The position numbers and the translations under genes were made by a program. This document shows, one piece after another, positions 60,943 through 64,000 of a stretch of DNA of 64,000 bases. The notes beneath the pieces were generated by a model that worked only from the letters and a program-made list of their open reading frames with translations, searched no databases and had not been told where the DNA came from. The stretch is from Nocardia pneumoniae NBRC 100136 (lineage in GTDB: Bacteria; Actinomycetota; Actinomycetes; Mycobacteriales; Mycobacteriaceae). The stretch is taken from the NCBI RefSeq assembly GCF_000308755.1, contig NZ_BAGF01000042.1, forward strand, positions 1 to 64,000, given 5' to 3'. Numbering within the stretch: position 1 is the first letter of the stretch; each line of letters begins with the position of its first letter.

Positions 60943-61286
60943 CTCGGCAAGTCTGGTCGATCGGCGGCGGATGTGCGCGGTCAATTGGTGCGCTCGCGGG
61001 GTGGCATGCGGCGTTTCGCCCGAACGCGCGGGGTGGATGGGGGCGGCGGCGAGGGTGAGAGCAACCGTGGGGCAGCGGATACGGTGGCGTCGGCCGGTGG
61101 TGGTGTGTGCGGTTCCGCATCGCGACGAGGTGTCGAGTCGGCGCACCGCAGGGTTGGGGTGGCTGTTGCGGGGCGTGTGTGGTGTCGGCACGGCGGTGTC
61201 GAGCGCGGGGATCGTGTCGGTTTCGCGACCGGCGACACGCGGATGCTTGCCCCAGAGCTCAGCAATCATCCAGTTACGCTACGGCG

Positions 61287-62612
61287 ATGCGTACACGCAG
61301 TTCCCGTCACGGGTTGGCCGCGCTGTCCACCGCGGCGGCGATGCTGATGGTGTCCGGCGTTTCCGCTGCTCAGCCGCCTCGGGAGGTAGTGCCGTTCGAG
61401 GCGGATTTTTTGTGGGGTGTGGCGTCGTCGGGCTTTCAGTCCGAAGGTCATGCGCCGGACAGCAACTGGTCGCGCTACATCGCGTCGGGCGCGACGGCAG
61501 ACCCGTACCGCGATTCGGTGGACTTCACGCGCCGCTACATCGGCGATATCGATCTGGCGGCGCGGCTGGGGGTGCGGGTTTACCGGGTGGGTATCGAGTG
61601 GGCGCGGTTGCAGCCCACGCCGGATACCTGGGACGAGGCGGCGTTCGGTTTCTACGACAATGTGATCGCCCGGATCCTGGCTGCGGGCATGCGGCCGATG
61701 CTGACCTTGGATCACTGGGTGTATCCGGGGTGGGCGTTGGATCGTGGCGGGTGGCGCAGTCCGGGGATGGTCGAGGACTGGCTGGCGAATATGCGCAAGG
61801 TGGTGCAGCGGTATGCCTCGCGCGATCCGCTGTGGGTGACGTTCAACGAGCCTGCCGCGTATGTCGGGACCGAGTTGCGCACGGGTGGGATCAGCGTGGA
61901 GGAGGGGCCTGCGATGGTGGATCGGATCGCGCAGGCGCACAACGAGATCTATGACGTCATCCATCGGTACCGGCCGGACGCGATGGTGACCAGCAATCTG
62001 GGCTATGTCGCTGGTGCGGAGGTGGAGGTCAATCAGCCGATCGTCGATCGGATCGCGGCGAAGTTGGACTTCATCGGGGTGGATTACTATTTCGCTCCGC
62101 TGCCGCAGACGGGTGAGTCGGCGCAGGGTGGTTCGGCGGGCGAGGTCCCGATGTGGGAGTTGCCGGTGCATCCGGAGGGGGTGTACTACGCGTTGCGGCA
62201 TTACGCGCGTCAGTTTCCGGATCGTCCGTTGTATGTCGTGGAGAACGGTCTTCCCACGGAGAACGGGGAGGTCCGCCCGGACGGCTATACCCGTGCGGAT
62301 CATCTGCGGGACACGGTGTATTGGTTGCAACGGGCGAAGGCCGACGGGATGAACGTGATCGGCTACAACTATTGGAGTCTGACCGACAACTACGAGTGGG
62401 GTTCCTACGCGCCGCGGTTCGGGCTCTACACGGTCGATGTCCTGGCCGATCCGACGTTGGCGCGGCGACCGACCGACGCGGTCGATGTGTACACCCGGTT
62501 GATTCGCCAGGGTGGTGTGGCGCCGAACTATCGGCCGACGCGCGCTCCGGTCCCCTGCCCGGAAATCGACGCGGCGGACGTCTGCGCCGGGGAGGGACTT
62601 GCCGAGGGGTGA
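61287..62612 (+). CDS. Secreted GH1 beta-glycosidase
   Basis: The predicted 441-residue protein has a signal peptide (GLAALSTAAAMLMVSGVSAAQP). The GH1 fold is shown by FLWGVASSGFQSEG, RVGIEWARLQPTPD, the acid/base TFNEP (Glu188) and the nucleophile YVVENG (Glu319), and YWSLTDNYEWGSY near the end. Retaining beta-glucosidase or galactosidase activity on exported sugars is likely. The C-terminal tail carries a Cys pair (PCPEIDAADVCAG). It is divergent from the gene at 59851 and precedes the prcB-like gene by 86 nt. Confidence 0.92.
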   Translation: MRTRSSRHGLAALSTAAAMLMVSGVSAAQPPREVVPFEADFLWGVASSGFQSEGHAPDSNWSRYIASGATADPYRDSVDFTRRYIGDIDLAARLGVRVYRVGIEWARLQPTPDTWDEAAFGFYDNVIARILAAGMRPMLTLDHWVYPGWALDRGGWRSPGMVEDWLANMRKVVQRYASRDPLWVTFNEPAAYVGTELRTGGISVEEGPAMVDRIAQAHNEIYDVIHRYRPDAMVTSNLGYVAGAEVEVNQPIVDRIAAKLDFIGVDYYFAPLPQTGESAQGGSAGEVPMWELPVHPEGVYYALRHYARQFPDRPLYVVENGLPTENGEVRPDGYTRADHLRDTVYWLQRAKADGMNVIGYNYWSLTDNYEWGSYAPRFGLYTVDVLADPTLARRPTDAVDVYTRLIRQGGVAPNYRPTRAPVPCPEIDAADVCAGEGLAEG

Positions 62613-62698
62613 TGCGGCCCCGCTTCCATGGGGGCGTGGGGTGAGGGGGTTCCGGTAACGTCGGCGGGAGTATGTGTCGCGTTCCGGAAGGGTGATCC

Positions 62699-63520
62699 AT
62701 GACGTCCGACAGTCACCTGCCGCTCGGCCTCAGGTATCCGGAGGCCTCGTTCTCGGAGTACCTGCGCCGGTATGCGCCGCAACTGCTGCCCGACCCGGGT
62801 GCCGGTGGTGGGGGCGACGCGGAGATCGCGCCGCACGGGACGACGATCGTCGCGGTCAGTTATCGCGGTGGTGTGCTGCTGGCCGGTGACCGCAGGGGCA
62901 CGATGGCGCACATGGTGGCGACGCGCGATATGCGGAAGGTCGTCATCACCGATACCTATTCGGCGGCCGGTTTCGCGGGCACGGTGGGGATGGCGTTGGA
63001 GATGATCAGGTTGTTCGCGGTCGAGCTCGAGCACTACGAGAAGATCGAAGGAGCGTCGCTGACGTTCGACGGCAAGGCCACGAAGTTGTCGGCGATGGTG
63101 CGCGCCAATCTGCCTGCGGCGCTGCAGGATATGGCGGTGATTCCGCTGCTGGTCGGCTATGACACGGACATCGATCCGGAGCGGGCGGGGCGGATCGTGT
63201 CGTATGACGCGGTGGGGGGACATTATGAGGAGCGTTTCGGCTTTACCGCGGTGGGTTCGGGGTCGGTGTTCGCGAAGTCGTCGTTGAAGAAGACCTACCG
63301 CCGCGACGTCGAGGAGCAGCAGGCGCTGCGGATGGCGGTGGAGGCGCTGTTCGACGCTGCCGAGGACGATACCGCGACGGGTGGCCCGGATTTGCTGCGC
63401 GACATCTATCCCACCGCGGTCGTGGTCGATGCGGAGGGGGCGGTCGAGGTCGCGTCCGAGCGTCTCGCGGAGATCGCCCGCGCGGTGGTGGATTCCCGCG
63501 CGGCGGCGGAGCGGCACTGA
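62699..63520 (+). CDS. prcB: 20S proteasome beta subunit (stand-alone copy)
   Basis: The predicted protein has 273 residues from ATG 62699 with GGAAGG upstream. A 47-residue propeptide precedes Thr48, which becomes the catalytic Thr1 of TTIVAV after autocleavage. Asp17 (AGDRR) and Lys33 (MRKVV) numbered from Thr1 are present, so all three catalytic residues are kept. [13 protein letters not shown] and [19 protein letters not shown] are typical PrcB. Normally prcB follows pup and overlaps prcA; here upstream is a glucosidase and the next 480 bp hold no prcA. It may assemble with an alpha subunit encoded elsewhere, or act as a second beta type. Confidence 0.93.
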   Translation: MTSDSHLPLGLRYPEASFSEYLRRYAPQLLPDPGAGGGGDAEIAPHGTTIVAVSYRGGVLLAGDRRGTMAHMVATRDMRKVVITDTYSAAGFAGTVGMALEMIRLFAVELEHYEKIEGASLTFDGKATKLSAMVRANLPAALQDMAVIPLLVGYDTDIDPERAGRIVSYDAVGGHYEERFGFTAVGSGSVFAKSSLKKTYRRDVEEQQALRMAVEALFDAAEDDTATGGPDLLRDIYPTAVVVDAEGAVEVASERLAEIARAVVDSRAAAERH

Positions 63521-64000
63521 GCGGCGCGGTTCTCGGTGGCTGCTGTCGCCGTGAAACGGTCGCTCGGAGGGTCTTCTCGGCACCGGGAATTGTGATCGAA
63601 GTCCCAGCCGCGGCTTGTTAAGCCTGTCACAGTAATTTCGTTCGGCGGTGCTCGGCGGCGCTTCGAAGCGCCGGAAATTCATCGGCCGGAAGCCGGTTCG
63701 GGCGACAAAAGTCGAGATCTCGCCGTTCGGGAAATGTTACCGGCGGGTTGGATCACATCCGCTGCTCACATCGCTGGGAGCTGCGACAACGCGTGGGAGA
63801 TCGATCACGCTTGCTCCCTTTCAGCAGGCCGCTTACGGTGATTTCGTCGATGGCCGATGGCGCCCATTCGAATTCATCTCATCGAGAAGTTGCGATATTT
63901 CCTACCCTCGGGGCAATTTGTGTGTTAACGCCCTGGGCGGCAGGGGAATTCACGTAACCCGGCGAAACTGGAGCAATGGTTCAACCAACCCCCTGGCAAG
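63521..64000. other. 480-bp stretch to the window edge without a supported gene
   Basis: No frame here shows protein-family motifs. It contains the 18-bp perfect palindrome CGGCGCTTCGAAGCGCCG at 63656-63673 and a GC dip towards the end. The frame at 63748-63957 (69 residues) has no ribosome site. The region may be a promoter for a gene to the right of the window. Confidence 0.45.

Noticed and set aside
60943..61269. N-terminal extension of the protein at 59851-60942
   Set aside because: Composition is Pro/Arg/His-rich and unlike the rest; the start at GTG 60942 gives a normal protein.
63748..63957. 69-residue frame at the right end
   Set aside because: No ribosome site, no motif and atypical composition.

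Overview
The window is GC-rich, densely packed actinobacterial chromosome. The gene content points to a mycolic-acid actinomycete, most likely Nocardia or a close relative: a mycothiol ligase (mshC), a proteasome beta subunit, an MmpL transporter, an MTB12-like lipoprotein, FadD acyl-CoA synthetases and a hmuTUV heme importer. Between about 14.7 and 39.0 kb the families M20 peptidase, PEBP protein, pyrD, DUF5703, LppL-like lipoprotein, uppP, histidine phosphatase, DUF3090, SCO1664 and mshC occur together. From memory this matches the Mycobacterium tuberculosis Rv2130c-Rv2141c neighbourhood, with the MmpL, heme and aldo-keto reductase genes inserted. The genus is inferred, not proven.

Layout. 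(1) 1-9.45 kb: a rightward sugar and tailoring operon cut by the left edge, ending in a strong hairpin. It holds a partial GDP-mannose dehydratase, a sugar C-methyltransferase, a second Gmd-like SDR, a MycE-like sugar O-methyltransferase, a macrolide-type glycosyltransferase, a GT87-like membrane protein, a flavin monooxygenase and a P450. (2) 9.4-14.6 kb: a decayed NAD(P)-binding gene, a divergent UppP paralogue, a GNAT, an AT-less KS-ACP polyketide synthase and a GtrA protein. (3) 14.7-18.7 kb: M20 peptidase, PEBP, an ArsR-phosphatase fusion with its operator, a VOC protein and a small membrane protein. (4) 18.7-23.6 kb: a methyltransferase pseudogene, a FadD, a PfkB-fold protein lacking its catalytic Asp, and a lower-complexity region with tiny ORFs.

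(5) 23.7-29.2 kb: pyrD, DUF5703 and LppL leftward; a hypothetical gene, MTB12-like lipoprotein and MmpL rightward. (6) 29.4-32.7 kb: hmuTUV leftward, with a tandem repeat between hmuT and an IdeR-like box. (7) 32.7-40.2 kb: aldo-keto reductase, then uppP, histidine phosphatase, DUF3090, SCO1664, a hypothetical gene, mshC and a metallo-beta-lactamase-fold hydrolase. (8) 40.2-54 kb: lipid and redox metabolism under three TetR regulators. Two have near-perfect palindromic operators; one pair of matching palindromes links a TetR gene to an enoyl-CoA hydratase plus molybdopterin oxidoreductase operon. (9) 54-64 kb: accessory region with a YczE-like membrane protein, a CGNR zinc-finger regulator, a MetE/UROD-fold protein, a YdjM-like hydrolase, a strictosidine-synthase-like propeller, an unrecognised protein, a secreted GH1 glucosidase and a proteasome beta subunit without prcA or pup beside it.

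No rRNA, intact tRNA, CRISPR array or intact insertion sequence was seen. Motif, palindrome and start-site calls were made by eye; family names come from recognising sequence motifs, not from a database search.
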